In this document: positions 40,875 to 52,505 of the stretch, piece by piece
Position numbering within the stretch: position 1 is the first letter of the stretch
Layout: every line of letters begins with the position of its first letter
Assembly: GCA_036768485.1 (NCBI GenBank)
Contig: JAVLUZ010000154.1
Coordinates: forward strand, 26,277,637 to 26,341,636
DNA: 64,000 nt
Reading direction: 5' to 3'
Origin: Mermis nigrescens
Lineage: Eukaryota; Nematoda; Enoplea; Mermithida; Mermithidae
Notes under the pieces: generated by a model
Told to the model about the DNA's origin: nothing
The model's database searches: none
What the model saw: the letters and a program-made list of their open reading frames with translations, nothing else
Made by a program: the position numbers and the translations under genes

Positions 40875-42429
40875 CACTGTAAAAAAATCGTTGTACATGC
40901 ACAATAAACTTGTGTCCAATCTACAAATCTGTTCCATGGACACAAAAATATTGTGTAGGTACTTGACAATCCGGATGTCTATTTATCCAACACAACTTTT
41001 TTGTGTTCTGCCTACAAGCTATGATGCATATTGATTAGGCTCAGATTGACGTGCATATGACCGCTTATAGCTGAAAACATGATTCATTGTAACCAGTACT
41101 AAGATAGATGGAAGGACGAAGGGTAGGTAAATACCTACCTTCATACTCTCAGTTGTGATGGAACGAAAGGTGGTGAATGCAGTTGGAGCACACTTTGTCA
41201 GTTCGTGTGTTATGCGTTTTCCAATTCTTGATTATATATATTTTTTCAGAGATTGATAATACTGGCAGTGTAATATATTTATATTACCTATATATTTACT
41301 CAACTTCAATATGAGTGTGGCTGTATTCAGCTCAAATTGATCGGATCTTGTTATGTATGCTTTTATTGCCTTATTCTGTTTTACTATTCAAGTGATTTTA
41401 TATGCACTGCTTGATTTGTTCTTAAGGCAAGCTTATTTTAATGACCTTTTTTACAACTGCGAATGTTCTTACTCATGATTCCTCTTCACTAGCAGCTGTC
41501 GGGCTTTGATAACATTTTTTCAACGCTGCATGCTGAATAAGATTCTGGCATATTGACTTTCTTTATCCTGAACCGACTGGAAGACATATTTGTATGTCAA
41601 AAGTGACTCTTAAAAATGGAAGATATCCTTCAATCTATTCTACGCACTAATCGCTTTTCATTCCCAATTGATGTTTAGTGAAATTCTGATAGCATAAGCA
41701 ATTTTTCAGGCAAAATTTCATAAATTTTGGGAATTTTTGGAAAAATTATGTAAAATTATTACGCTTAAAGTAGACATTGAAAAGTTGACAAAAATTATTA
41801 TTTCAAATGTTGATATTGGATTTTTGCGACTATTTTCAGAGCATGAGAAAAACTTAGACTGCGGTTTTCTAAAAAAAATCTTGAAACATTTACGACTTTA
41901 TTTTTTTTCTTACAATCTGCTGCTCTTTATTTTGAATTATATTACATTACTTAAATTTGGTGTCGTAATGTAAGTTTTTGTGCATTTTCTCTTGATCGTT
42001 ATTGTTTTGTGTGGGAACCTAGTGAATTTTTGCTCAATATTTGTTATTTCGAATGTGGCATTATATGCCCGATGTCAAAATTCATTAGTCAGTTCTTTTA
42101 GCCAAGAAGATACGAATTTGGTTCAGAAAACTGACTAGTGCATTTTTTCATTCCTCTTGCTTGCGTTATACCTATCATCAAATGTGTGTTATTTAGCGTC
42201 TAAATAAAGCTTTCAGATTGGGGCCCAAAAATCGATATTCTGGAGGCTTGAAAGTTGTGTTGGATCTACAGAACAAATTACGTTGGCTCGACACAATAAT
42301 ATTTTGTTGTATAGATTGCTTTCTTATGTAGCACCTACAGAATATTGTTGTGTAACCAAGACATATAAAAGTTGTGGCAGCCAATTACTCACAACTTTTT
42401 TGTGTAATTACAACATTTTTTTAACAGTG
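40875..42429. mobile_element. CACTG-ended non-autonomous DNA transposon, 1,555 bp
   Basis: The inverted termini CACTGTAAAAAAATCGTTGT and CACTGTTAAAAAAATGTTGT (from the right) continue for about 40 bp. Flanking TT on both sides suggests a 2-bp duplication. Subterminal regions carry many short ACACAA/TTGTGT repeats in both orientations, a habit of CACTA/EnSpm-type elements. The longest internal ORF (41,737-41,973) is not transposase-like. An uninterrupted version of the target (TTTTCATTGTCCTGATT) survives at about 40,777. Confidence 0.82.
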
Positions 42430-42639
42430 TTGTCCTGATTGTTTGTCTGGATTTTACCCATTTATCCTGAGTCCGGTCCTGGTCCTGGTCCTGATTGATT
42501 GTCTGTATTTTACCCATTTGTCCTGAGTCCGGTCCTGGTTGGTCCTGATTGACTGTTCGGATTTTACCCATTTTGTCCTGGTCCTGGTTCGTGGTCCTGG
42601 TTCTGGATTTTACCCATACCCTTGGCACACCTATGTACA

Positions 42640-43950
42640 AACGCACATACATAAGTGACATTCAGGTTTGTACGCCGCATATGCCTCGTTAACGCAATCG
42701 ATACACACGTGTTAATTCGACGAGATGATCACCATTTCAAAGAATGGATATGCTATTTGCAATGATTTCTTGCCGTCAGTGACCATAATTTCTCGAATTT
42801 TTCCGGCGTTACGCGCCGGGTGGTATCTATTAATGACATTTATTTACTTTCTCTGCGACCTGGAAGCCATTTTCTGTTCATGTAAGTTTCAAAACAATTT
42901 TAAAAGGAGAAACAGCTACTATTGCATAGGTTTCTTCTATTTTCAATTGAAAATTTCGATGTTTCGCATCAAATGCTATAAATACAGGAAATCAAGCAGT
43001 AAATCATGCTTCTAGACGTCCATCCGCCTTAATTTAACAAATATTCCGGTGCTACGCTTTAGATTTTTGTAGAAGTCAAAGAAATTTAAAGATTTTTTCG
43101 CACAAAATTGTTAAAAATTTTAAACTTCTTGTAAAAAATATCGTGTCAAAAGTGATTTTATATAAAAGCATACAATGTAAAATACCGAAAAAACGTTATT
43201 TCGCGCAGTAAGGGCAAATTTTCGGACCTTGACTGCTTCTGGAAAAGTTGGGATACCGCCCCCTCCTTAGGAAAATCCTAAATCCGCCACTGCCACCACC
43301 TGTCATAATTTTAAGGACTTTTTCGAAATCGCCTTCTTTCATTGCGAAAATAACATTATTTTTTGCGTCAGAAATGTAGTTTTTGTCTCACACATAAAAA
43401 TTATGGCTCTTACACTGATTTTTGAGTAACAAAATAGCAATGTAGTCAGATCTTTGTTGGTACATATGTGTATACTTAACGGTTTTCCATTTGCCAGCAA
43501 AAATTCGCCTTTCACTATAAAGTTTTTTCTTCTTCACTTCTATTTTTTCTACTTGCTGAGCGATGAAAATTGCTTTTCTTCCCCAAGTATCTGTAGACGG
43601 TGCACTTTAATAATTGCAAATCCTAAAAGTTAGACACATCAAAATGTATTTTCAGAGATGATCTTTACTGTAAAGAATGACGTGCGGGCCGGCTGTTGTC
43701 AGATTGGCTTGGCAGTTTTCCTAACATTTTTTGATTTTTTGGAAGTATTTCCCTCAATGCTCAATCACAGGGTGGCACTTTTTGAGGGGCCTGTGACAGT
43801 TTTTTTCGGGCCGCTTCCATATACTTTGTACAGGAGATGGCAGTTTTTCTCGAGAATTGTTGGCAGTTTTTGAAATTTTGACCTGGCAACACTGCGTGCG
43901 ACTGCCAGACCTACGGCCGTGAAAGCCGAAAAAACGAACAGAAGTGGCGT
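42640..43950. other. 1.3 kb without a recognised gene
   Basis: There is one GGCGTTACGCGCCGG palindrome near 42,805. AATCCGCCACTG near 43,290 is a typical element right end without a partner. The ORF at 42,725-43,015 spans the palindrome repeat and is not called. Confidence 0.4.
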
Positions 43951-44336
43951 CAAGGGTTTAGCTAGGGGTAAGGGGGAATTCCTTCCCCTGGGGAAAATTT
44001 TGACTTGTTCAAGAACTGAGCAATATGACTGCGTGATGCTGTTCTGTGTCGTGAAATCCTGAAATTCGGCGCTTCGCGACGATTGCATCTATCTTTAGGC
44101 AATTGTTTCTATCGTTTTATTGCAGGAAAAGTAAAAAAATAGCGCTTCGCGCGCATTCTAAGCATTTTCCCGTCAAAAACAAAAATTTAAAAAAATCTTT
44201 TATTCGCTTATATAGTGCAGGACAGTGTGAAACGCCCAAAAACAGGTTTTCTAACGGCCTTGCCCATTTTTATGGGTTTTTTAGATGGAAAAAATTTTTG
44301 GATATCCCCCTGGCGAAAATCCTGACTACGCCTATG
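43951..44336 (+). mobile_element. Family-D hAT-type MITE, 386 bp
   Basis: The left tip CAAGGGTTTAGCTAGGGG and right tip CTGACTACGCCTATG are flanked by AGTGGCGT (43,943-43,950) and AGCGGCAT (44,337-44,344), 6 of 8 matching. Collinear with 52,506-52,912: TTCCCCTGGGGAAAATTT, TTTTATTGCAGG, GTGCAGGACAGTGTGAAA. It is non-coding. Confidence 0.82.
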
Positions 44337-44584
44337 AGCGGCATGCATACATGGACAAACCGTGCAACTTCATTCAACCTGGTATCAATAAGAACCGGTT
44401 CGTTATCAATGGGAAGAGCTGCTGGTATCGATGGAACATTGTAGAAATTATGAACAAATAGAAGAAAAATGGGAAAATATTCGTAATTACTGATTTTTTC
44501 AATTTCGTACAAAACAGCCGTTTTTCGGGTTTCTAATCATTGCGAGCATCACTAGAAACCCTAAACTGGCCGCGGAAACCAAGT

Positions 44585-44642
44585 TTTGATATGCAAATTA
44601 GCCTGATTTGCATAGTATGCAAATTAGGCTGATTTGCATATT
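44585..44642. repeat. Four alternating ATGCAAAT octamers
   Basis: ATGCAAAT, ATTTGCAT, ATGCAAAT and ATTTGCAT occur within about 50 bp, in two inverted pairs each enclosing TAGCCTG or TAGGCTG. The octamer is the classical POU/Oct binding word. Binding here is not shown. Confidence 0.9.
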
Positions 44643-44694
44643 GCAAACTGGTTCAGGGCATGTCTTGGATTCATAGTGCTGCTCCTGATGATTA

Positions 44695-44885
44695 GAAGCC
44701 TAAAAAGCGCTGTTTAGGCTTCAGATTAGTGTCAGGGGATGATCTAAGCCTAAGCCAAAGATGGGGCAAAAATTGCTTCGCTCGCTTCGCTCGCTCCACG
44801 CAATTTTTGCCCCATCTGACTCAGGCTTACATCATCCCCTGGCACCAATTTGAAGGCACATAACTAAGCCTAAGCCTAAGCCAGT
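44695..44885. repeat. Long palindrome with TTCGCTCGC loop
   Basis: Inner arms GATGGGGCAAAAATTGC and GCAATTTTTGCCCCATC (17 bp, perfect) enclose TTCGCTCGCTTCGCTCGC plus TCCAC. Outward, imperfect symmetry continues: CAGGGGATGAT/ATCATCCCCTG and TTCAGATTAGTG against the CACCAATTTGAA side. Repeated AAGCCTAAGCC words lie at both edges. Confidence 0.9.
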
Positions 44886-45639
44886 GCTAAGCTCAACTTA
44901 ATGATTAAGAAATCATGTTGTTTACACCACTCACTTATTCTAATCCTCCAGTTCTTCGGGCCTTTGTCACAATTATCAATTAGCGTAGTGCGATTGGAGC
45001 ATCAAGTTGAGTGAAATCAGTAGTAGTATAGATTTTCGGGCGCGGATCAAAAAACCGGAATGTTCTAGCTGCTAATCTGTTGAAAATATGATATAGTTAA
45101 GGGGCAGCAGAATTTGTGGTATTGGCCGAAATTGACGAATCCAGGACTTTCTATATGGGTATACTCGAATTGTCAAAGAATGCTTGCTGGCAAAAGCAAC
45201 ACTCAAATCGTGCTGGCCGTCGGTGCCTTCCGCTTCACTTGTACATGTGCCCACCACATAGCGATTCCTTCATATTCACCCGTCAGTTCGTACATTGTAT
45301 AAACTTTAACAATGCGCGCGAGCATTGCATCTTCCTTTTATAGGTCATTTTTCCTGTCATGCTAGAAAATTTAGCGCGAATCAATTTGATTCGCTGTTGA
45401 TGGATTTCGCAGAGGTCTAAAAAAGATAAGTTTTGCGCCTTTTTCCTACCAATCGCACATCAGTCTCTTAAATGTTGTCCAATCCCATCGTCGCCTGTGG
45501 TGAATATAGAAAGTAGTTCGATTTCTGTGATACAGTAATATTTGTGATTAGATAATTTTTATAAAGGAAGGTACTTGATCAGATGCGTTAAGGCTTTACT
45601 AAAATCAGTAACAAGACCAAACTTGTGTTCAACAAATTT

Positions 45640-46390
45640 TTACTAATACCATATTCTATCAGTTTCTATAAGTACATTCCTCCCTAATGTTTATGTCCCT
45701 CCTACATCCGTACCAATCATTTTGGATCATGTAATCGTCTGTTTCATTGAACTTTGAATGTCCTTATTTATCCGGACAAAACTATTGGGGTTGAAAATTA
45801 CCTCCCTCATAATTTTATGTAAATGTCCTTTAAACTAATGCGGTTAAACGTGATATTCTACAGTATAATGAGTTACAAGGAGTCAAGCACATCCGCCTAA
45901 TGGTGTTATCAATTACCTACTTCATGTTTATATGTAAATGTCCTTTAAACCTATGCTATTTACTTTATATTCTACAGTATAATGAGTTCCAAGCAGTAAA
46001 ACACATCCACATGTCTGCCTTTTATTCCATCTAGTCTGTTTCATTGTGCTTTGAACGTCACATTTACCCGCACACTCCTAATGGGGGTATAAATTACATG
46101 GTGTTATCAATTACCTACTTCACGATTTTATGTAAATGTCCTTTAAACTTATTCTATTTACTTTATATTCTACAGTATAATGAAACACATCTGCAGGTCT
46201 GTTTTTATTCCATATATGTCTGTTTCATTGTACTTTGAACGTCCTGCACATTTACCCGCACCCACCTCATGGGGGTAAAAATTACCTACTTCCTGGTCCT
46301 TTACACTAATGTAGTAAACATGATATGTTACAGAATAATGAGTTATGAGGAGTCAAACACATCCGCATGTCTCTTTATTATTCCAAATAA
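45640..46390 (+). repeat. Degenerate tandem repeat of ~120-200-bp units
   Basis: The phrase TCTACAGTATAATGAG or a close variant occurs at about 45,856, 45,971, 46,168 and 46,327. TCTGTTTCATTG occurs at about 45,738, 46,034 and 46,219. AATTACCTACTTC occurs repeatedly. Units are partly deleted, so spacing varies. Confidence 0.8.
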
Positions 46391-46689
46391 ACCTATCACA
46401 TGACTAATTGGTTCAGGATCGCTTCACTCTTCTCTAATTCTGCTTCGCCTTTCCTCTGTCATATTTCCATCAGCTTTGCAGCTTGAACGTTCCGGTTTTC
46501 TTCCGCGGCTGCCACTTGGCTGGTCTTCGTCTGTTCTAACACCTCTATGCTTCTCCAATCGCGGTTCGCTGGTTCCGAAACTCATTTTTTCTGAATGATA
46601 CCCGAAAATGATGGAAATTCACAAAAATGACTCTAAAATCAGTCAATCAACTAGAAAATATAATATGAAATAAGGGAAATACGTGAAAA

Positions 46690-46830
46690 CTATTTGAATT
46701 TCAGCTAATCAACCAATCAATCAATGACTAATCAACCAATAATCAGTCAAACAATCTTGTTCTTGTCAATAATTAACCAATTAACCACTAAGCAACCAAT
46801 CAACCAACCAAGCAACCATTTAGTACAAGC
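46690..46830 (-). repeat. (AACC/AATC)n microsatellite
   Basis: Degenerate CAATCAACCAACCAAGCAACC-type words (the longest uninterrupted run is near 46,797), the opposite-strand counterpart of 9,186-9,450. It directly precedes the Merlin tip. Confidence 0.8.
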
Positions 46831-46836
46831 CCAACC

Positions 46837-48591
46837 GGCACTTATGCATTTTAGGTGGTACAGAATTTTGAAAAATGTTTTCTCTGTTTTTTCGACAATT
46901 ATGGTCAATATCGATGCGCTGATCAAGAAAACGCATATCGTGGAGCATTTCATTCTTTTAGAATTTTGTTTGGTTTTTCTCGTTTTTAGCAACTGGCATG
47001 TCCTGGTTGATAAAAAAGGATGTCACTTTGCTCTGGATACCACTTACTAGGCTATAAAACGCGGTCTTCCACTTCTTTAGTAACTAAGAGCAAATTTAAT
47101 GTTTTGATTACACAAACTATCATGAAAAGGTAAGCAAATCGCTTGCACTTTACAATGAAAATTATCTTAAAGTAATGCAATAAGAAGGTAGTGATTAAGT
47201 AGGTTTGGACAGCTTCAGTAATTCAACTGATCTTGCTATTTTGCGGATTAATTGTTACACATAACATTTTCGGCCTGTCAACGACAATTTTATGGCCTGA
47301 ATTTTTCCTGATCTAACGGATTTCCGACTTGAGGATTTGTATCGCGTGACAGAAAATGGTGAAACGGCGATTCAATGGGCTCATGCTCACGGTATTCTTA
47401 AGGATGTTATGACCTGTGAAAATGGAAACGTGTTGGGTTCAATGAGATGAATCTAGAGAGAAAAAATTCGACTGATGAACATATTTCAGCGATTCTCTGT
47501 TGGAAGGGAATGTAGGAAAACGTGCTCCAATTCGGAAGTTTTCTTTTTTTTGCGAATAGCCATTTGGATTTGCCAACTATTCTGCGCTTGTCGTACATGT
47601 GGTGCTTCGAGATTGATAGGCAATCATTTTTGATAAGAGAGCTTAGAATTGGCAGTGAGCACACAGTGGTTGACTGGAAACAATTTTGCAGAGATATTTG
47701 CCATGAGTATTTTTTGATTGATCCAATTGTTTTCGAAGGTCCTGGTCATACGGTTGAAATTGATGAGAGCTGTTTTGTCCGACGCAAATACCATCGTGGT
47801 CATAGAGTTAAGGAACAATGGGTTTTCGTTGGCTACAATGTGGAAACAAAGGAGAGTTTTATGGTCCCTGTTCCACGCCGAGATGCAGCAACGTTGTTGC
47901 CAATTCTTCAGCAGTACGTTTGAGCTGGAACCACAGTTATTTCTGACTTATGGTAGGCATACAATACAGTCGGAAACTTAGGGTACACGCATCTTACCGT
48001 TAATCACTCAGTCAATTTTGTGGATCCACTAACACATGTCACAACGAATCATGTTGAATCAGTCTGGCAAATGGCTAAGCATCGTTTTGGCACTCAGAGA
48101 TTATGCTTGAAAATTATATGGCTGAATTTTTATGGAGGCAGCGTTTTGGCGAAAATGCATTCCATCGTTTTATCGAACATTTGAGATTAGTGTAATCGGA
48201 TGCAGCAAACTGAGATCTTTGACTCTTAGAGAAAATCTATTGTTTATGTTGCTGAATGAATAAATTTTTGCAGTTAATTTTTCCTGTCCTAAATGTGAAA
48301 AAGTTATTACTTCCGATTTAAAATTTTAATGATAATAACAAATGATGAAGCTAGATAAATACAGAATGTATTTTTGTAATCAGGGCATCTATAGTTACTC
48401 AAACTGTCGAAATAAGAAGAAAAATAAGCCAAAAAACAACTCACGAAATTTTCAAAAGTGAAATATTCCAGCAAATAATGACCCTAGAGCAGAATGGTTT
48501 GCATTTTTGTGATCAGCGCATTAATATTGACCATAATTGTCGAAAAAACGGAGAAAAAAATTTCAAAATTCTGTATTTCATAAACTGCATA
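46837..48591 (+). mobile_element. Decayed Merlin-type DNA transposon
   Basis: The left tip GGCACTTATGCA is followed by ~140 bp (ACAGAATTTTGAAAAATG, TCGACAATTATGGTCAATAT) that recurs inverted at about 48,500-48,591. The right tip itself is eroded. A solo inverted end with an intact tip lies at 52,002-52,080. Just beyond, part of the right arm (TAGAGCAGAATGGTTTGCAT) is duplicated. It encloses a Merlin transposase pseudogene. Confidence 0.75.
47310..48195 (+). pseudogene. Merlin/IS1016-type DDE transposase, inactivated
   Basis: The N-terminal part (ENGETAIQWAHAHGIL, 47,310-47,440) is separated by frame changes from the best open stretch 47,522-47,923, which holds SHLDLPTILRLSYMW, RIGSEHTVVDWKQFCRDIC, the first catalytic Asp in VEIDES, and RKYHRGHRVKEQWVFVGY. 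Downstream in another frame are ISDLW (second Asp) followed at once by an in-frame TAG, then [17 protein letters not shown] and NHVESVW (Glu), then [19 protein letters not shown] to the stop at 48,193-48,195. At least three frame changes and one internal stop make it non-functional. The intact family cuts and pastes DNA with 8-9-bp target duplications. Confidence 0.92.
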
Positions 48592-49054
48592 ATATTTCAG
48601 CAAAAAATGACCGTAGAGCAGAATGGTTTGCATTTTTGTGATCAGCTGCAGTTATGCAATATGTGCTAAGAATCGAATTAGAAACCTAGAAACGTATTGC
48701 TTCTAAAGTGCGATTGAATCACAATGTAAATGTGATTTGATATAATCAACCGTATATTGTTAAATAAGCGAGTCTGTTAATATTTCCTATTGTCACAGTA
48801 TATCGCACATACGGTTTAGGCAAATTCCATCATTCAGGTCTTTAGTTAAATTATTTTATTTGTGCCGAATTCTTCTTATTCTCTATTGTAAACAAATTTA
48901 AACAAGAATTTATCTGCTAGCGACGCTTTTTTCTAATGCATTTACTTCTGTGACCATTATATAAATTTAGACTGCAACTTTTATTCACATCGTGCGCGCA
49001 ACTGTTTTAGTTAGACCTGATTCAAAGCCTATCGATGTTCCAAATGCAGTCAGC

Positions 49055-49716
49055 CATAGGCGTAGCCCCCCAAAATTTTCAAGAAATATTGTTGATTTTT
49101 TTGTTGGACTAATGTGTGTCCAGAAAATTGAGTTCAAAAAGACAAAAACGTCAAAATTTTCCGGCGCTTCGCGCCAAGTCATTATTATTTATTGCTATAT
49201 AGATCCAATGAATTTAAAAGCTTGAATCAGCTAAAATAATCCAAAACTTCACATCACTTTAGTAATTTAATGCACTATTTGTTCGTTGAATGAAACTGCG
49301 CATGCTTGTTGAGCTTAATAGTAAAAGTAAGAAAATGATTGCGTACCAGTTTGTCTATTCTCTGCTTTTTTTGTCTTTTGTGTACCAGTTTGTCTATTCT
49401 TTGTTTCGTTTGTCTTTCTTTACAAAGACACATAATCCTATTTTAAATAAAAGGAATGGCCAAATTTTCTTATGTTTTTGCGCATTTCTTGTTCTCTGAA
49501 CTACTTTTGTTAATAAGAAGGTCATAAATGGGCCTGAAAACGGTAATAACAAAATTTTCATTGATACATCTACAAAATATTAAGGGTGGAAAAAATGACT
49601 AAATTTCTTGGCACTTTGCGCCACTTATGAATTCCGAACTGTTTGTCAATAGAAAGGCCGTAAATTCTACATGAAAACGTTTATGCCCTCGAACCAAAAT
49701 TCTGACTACGCCTCTG
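49055..49716 (+). mobile_element. Family-D hAT-type MITE, 662 bp
   Basis: The left tip CATAGGCGTAGCC and right tip GACTACGCCTCTG are flanked by CAGTCAGC (49,047-49,054) and CAGTTAGC (49,717-49,724), 7 of 8 matching. It includes an AACGTCAAAATTTTCCGGCG palindrome unit and a local duplication of TACCAGTTTGTCTATTCT. Confidence 0.88.
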
Positions 49717-49998
49717 CAGTTAGCTCCAGAAAGACTTGTTTTTGAATAAATTTTCATTTCTGGTTGATTTCAAAATTGCTTTTCGTCAATGTGTTTTCCT
49801 GCTTCAAATGTTTTAATGACGCTATGACGATACAAAACCTGCTTCACAATTTTTTGCTTTGAATTATGAAAATGACTTAAATTTCATTAATTGCATACGA
49901 ATTCTTCAGATTAAAGCCTTGATTCTATTTAATCTTGCATTAATTTTTCAATAATTTTAGTGCTTAAATATCACTTTGCCCTATACCTCACTGTCAAC

Positions 49999-51846
49999 CA
50001 GTGATCGTACGGAGACGACCCCGACCCCGAAAAACCCCGGCCTTAACCCCGACCCCCGACCGGGGGCAAGATTTTTCGAGTTGGGGTTGAATCTTTTTTC
50101 GGGGGTGAAATATAGCATTTTATTCTTTGGTACATAGGAGGATTGTATAAATACCAAATAAAGTCGGAACAAGGACGATTCATTCACGAGCATAATGAAT
50201 ATGTTAAACTCTACACTTGCGGTATTTCATAAAATGTACGCCTAGTCGCCATGTTTTTAACACTTACATACATGTTCGCATATTTATCACCATAAAGTGC
50301 GCCAAAATTACTGACACACGGAATCATAGGCGTAGCCAGGGGGGCAGTGGGGGCACATACCCCCCCCCGAAATTTTTCAGAAATTATGTTGACTTTTCTG
50401 GCGCAATGTGTCCAGAACATTGAGTTCAAAAAGGCACAAACGTCAAAATTTTCCGGCGCTTCGCGCTGAGTCATTATTATTCATTGTTATACAGATCCGA
50501 TGAGTTCAAAAGCTTGAATCTGTTAAAATAATCTAGCAATTCGCATCACTTTAGTTATTTAATGCACTATTAGTTCATTGAATGAAACTGCACATGCTTG
50601 TTGAACATAATAGTAAAAGTGCGAAAATGTTTGCGTACCATCTCTGCTTTGTTTATCTTTGTTTACAAGAACGCATAATTCTATTTTAAATGAAAGGAAA
50701 GGCCAAATTTTCTTGTGTTTTTGCGCATTTTCTGTTTTCTGAACTATTTAATAAGAAGGCCACAAATGGGCCTGAAAACGGTAAGAACAAAATTCTCATT
50801 GATACATCTTTCAATGACTTATTGGTTGCGACCCGTTGCTGCTCTCACTTAGCAAAGGTCGAAAAACGCATTTCAGCTCAGAAGTTTTGTGCAGTGTAGG
50901 AGTTCATCAATTTTAAGTTTTTTTGGGCTTAATCCAGAACCGAGATTTTGCCGATTTGCGAAAATTTTAACGTTACTAATAAATTAGAGTGCTTTTTTAC
51001 AAAATTTTCCGGGGTTCTGCCCCGGACCCCGTTGGGGGCGCTTGAGCGCGCCACCCCAGACCCCCAGCCGTACTATCTCGTTTTACACGTGCAAAGAGAT
51101 ATTTAGGAGGACAGAAAAGGTAAAAGGATTAAGAATTTTTAAAAATTTCTGGCGCTTCGCGCCGCAATTAGTTTATCTTTTCTGTATGATTAAAGCGGTA
51201 TAAATTGAGTTTAAAGAGTAAAAACGTCAAAATTTTCCTGCGCATAGCACCGCCGATGATTGTCTTTCTTTTTGTAAAGCTCCAGCATTGCGTTTAAAAG
51301 CCTGGATCAGTCAAAATATCTTCATACTAAGTTTATAATTCGTAGTTTTCCTGTTCTGCTCTGTCAGACTATTAGTTTTCAGTATTCATATATCTATACA
51401 ACATGTTAAGGGCGGTAAAAAATGACTGAATTTCTTGGTGCTTTGCGCCACTTATGATTTACGAACTGTTTGTCAATAAAAAGGCCGTAAATTCTACATG
51501 AAAACGGTAAAAATTTCGAAAATTTTTGGCGCTTCGCGCCGTTGGTTCCTCACAATCAGTGCGCCATAGAATACCGTTAAGAAAAAACTGTGGAAGAATG
51601 CGAAAAAGCGAGAGCGATTAGTGATTAAAATTGAAAGTAATGCTAAATTGCTAAAACCATGTTTGAACTTGGAATGAAAATAAAATCTTGAACTTAACCA
51701 GCTTTATTAGTATTCTCTATAAGCAAGTGAAGTATCGTTTTTATCCTTTTTAAATTGGTATGTAATCATGCAATGTTAATTGTTAATCTTCAACCCCAGA
51801 CCCCGACCCCGACCGGGGGTGAAGATCTGACCCTGTACGATCACTG
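49999..51846. mobile_element. Family-E hAT-type element, 1,848 bp, non-autonomous
   Basis: The tips CAGTGATCGTACGG and GTACGATCACTG are perfect inverted repeats over 12 bp. Both sides carry the identical 8-bp duplication CTGTCAAC (49,991-49,998 and 51,847-51,854). Subterminal GACCCCGACCCCG arrays face each other. A family-D left end (50,325, CATAGGCGTAGCCAGGGG) and GGCGC palindrome units are nested inside. No transposase ORF is present. Confidence 0.93.
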
Positions 51847-51892
51847 CTGTCAACCGAAAATAAACAATGTTCACTGCATTCTCTTTTATCTA

Positions 51893-51980
51893 AGGTCCTA
51901 CCCGGGTATACCCGGGTACCCGGGTACCCGAATTACCCGGGTACCCGGGTAATGAAATAGCCGGGTACCCGGGTAGTAAA
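51893..51980. repeat. Tandem ACCCGGGT palindromes
   Basis: About seven CCCGGGTA words, each self-complementary, in three clusters. Such arrays often mark the arms of hAT-type elements, but I could not define ends. Confidence 0.85.
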
Positions 51981-52001
51981 ATTTGCAAAGTGTGCAGCTC
52001 T

Positions 52002-52080
52002 AATCAATATTGACCATAATTGTCGAAAAACGGAGAAAAAATTTTCCAAAATTCTGTATTATCTAAACTGCATAAGTGCC
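52002..52080 (-). mobile_element. Solo Merlin terminal repeat
   Basis: It reads CAATATTGACCATAATTGTC and AAATTCTGTATT and ends TGCATAAGTGCC, the inverse of the tip at 46,837. No second end is nearby. Confidence 0.8.
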
Positions 52081-52219
52081 AGACAACCAACCAAATAATT
52101 GGGAAGCCGGTATCAATGGGAAGACCAGCCTTTGTCCATGTAAGGCGGCGTGTGTCAAAGCGTAGCTAGGATTTTTCACAGGGTACCATCCAGACCCGCA
52201 GGATTCGGTTGCTGACCGG

Positions 52220-52480
52220 GCCAATTCATTTTTATTTGGAATCCCAAGTCTTGGAAAAACATCAAATTTTCCAAGTTTTGCTCTGTTTTTTTCCAAGTCC
52301 TTAAAATTCTAAGTTTCAAGTCTTGGAAAACCGGTTTTTTTTATCAAGTTTTGATTCATTTGTAGCTCGCTTTTCCAAGTTTCAAGACTTGGAATTTCCA
52401 TGTGTTTTTTCGAGTAAAAGTGCATTTTTTCAAGAGTTGGTTCATTTGCTCCTAAATTTTTTGATTTGGATTCCAAGCAG
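52220..52480. repeat. CCAAGTCTTGGAA inverted-word cluster
   Basis: Repeated CCAAGTTTCAAG, AAGTCTTGGAA and TTTTCCAAG words in both orientations. Similar words occur at 58,850-58,880 and 59,400-59,455. The origin is unknown. Confidence 0.65.
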
Positions 52481-52505
52481 ACCTGTATCCAGGGGCGATT
52501 GGGGG

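Larger units (their letters stand above)
39930..42640. repeat. Composite inverted duplication built on a GGACCAGGACC minisatellite
   Basis: The left part (39,930-40,377) is an array of GGACCAGGACC, AAAATCCGGACAATCAATC and AATGAAAAGATCAGGAC. The right part (40,643-40,874 and 42,430-42,640) is the same array inverted (GTCCTGATTGATTGTCCGG, GGTCCTGGTCCTG). The outer tips GGTAAAATCCGGAACCAGG and its inverse mirror each other. A family-C MITE is present in both arms. The right arm is split by a CACTG-ended transposon. Confidence 0.8.

Noticed and set aside
42725..43015. 96-codon ORF
   Set aside because: It spans a GGCGC palindrome repeat and shows no family resemblance.
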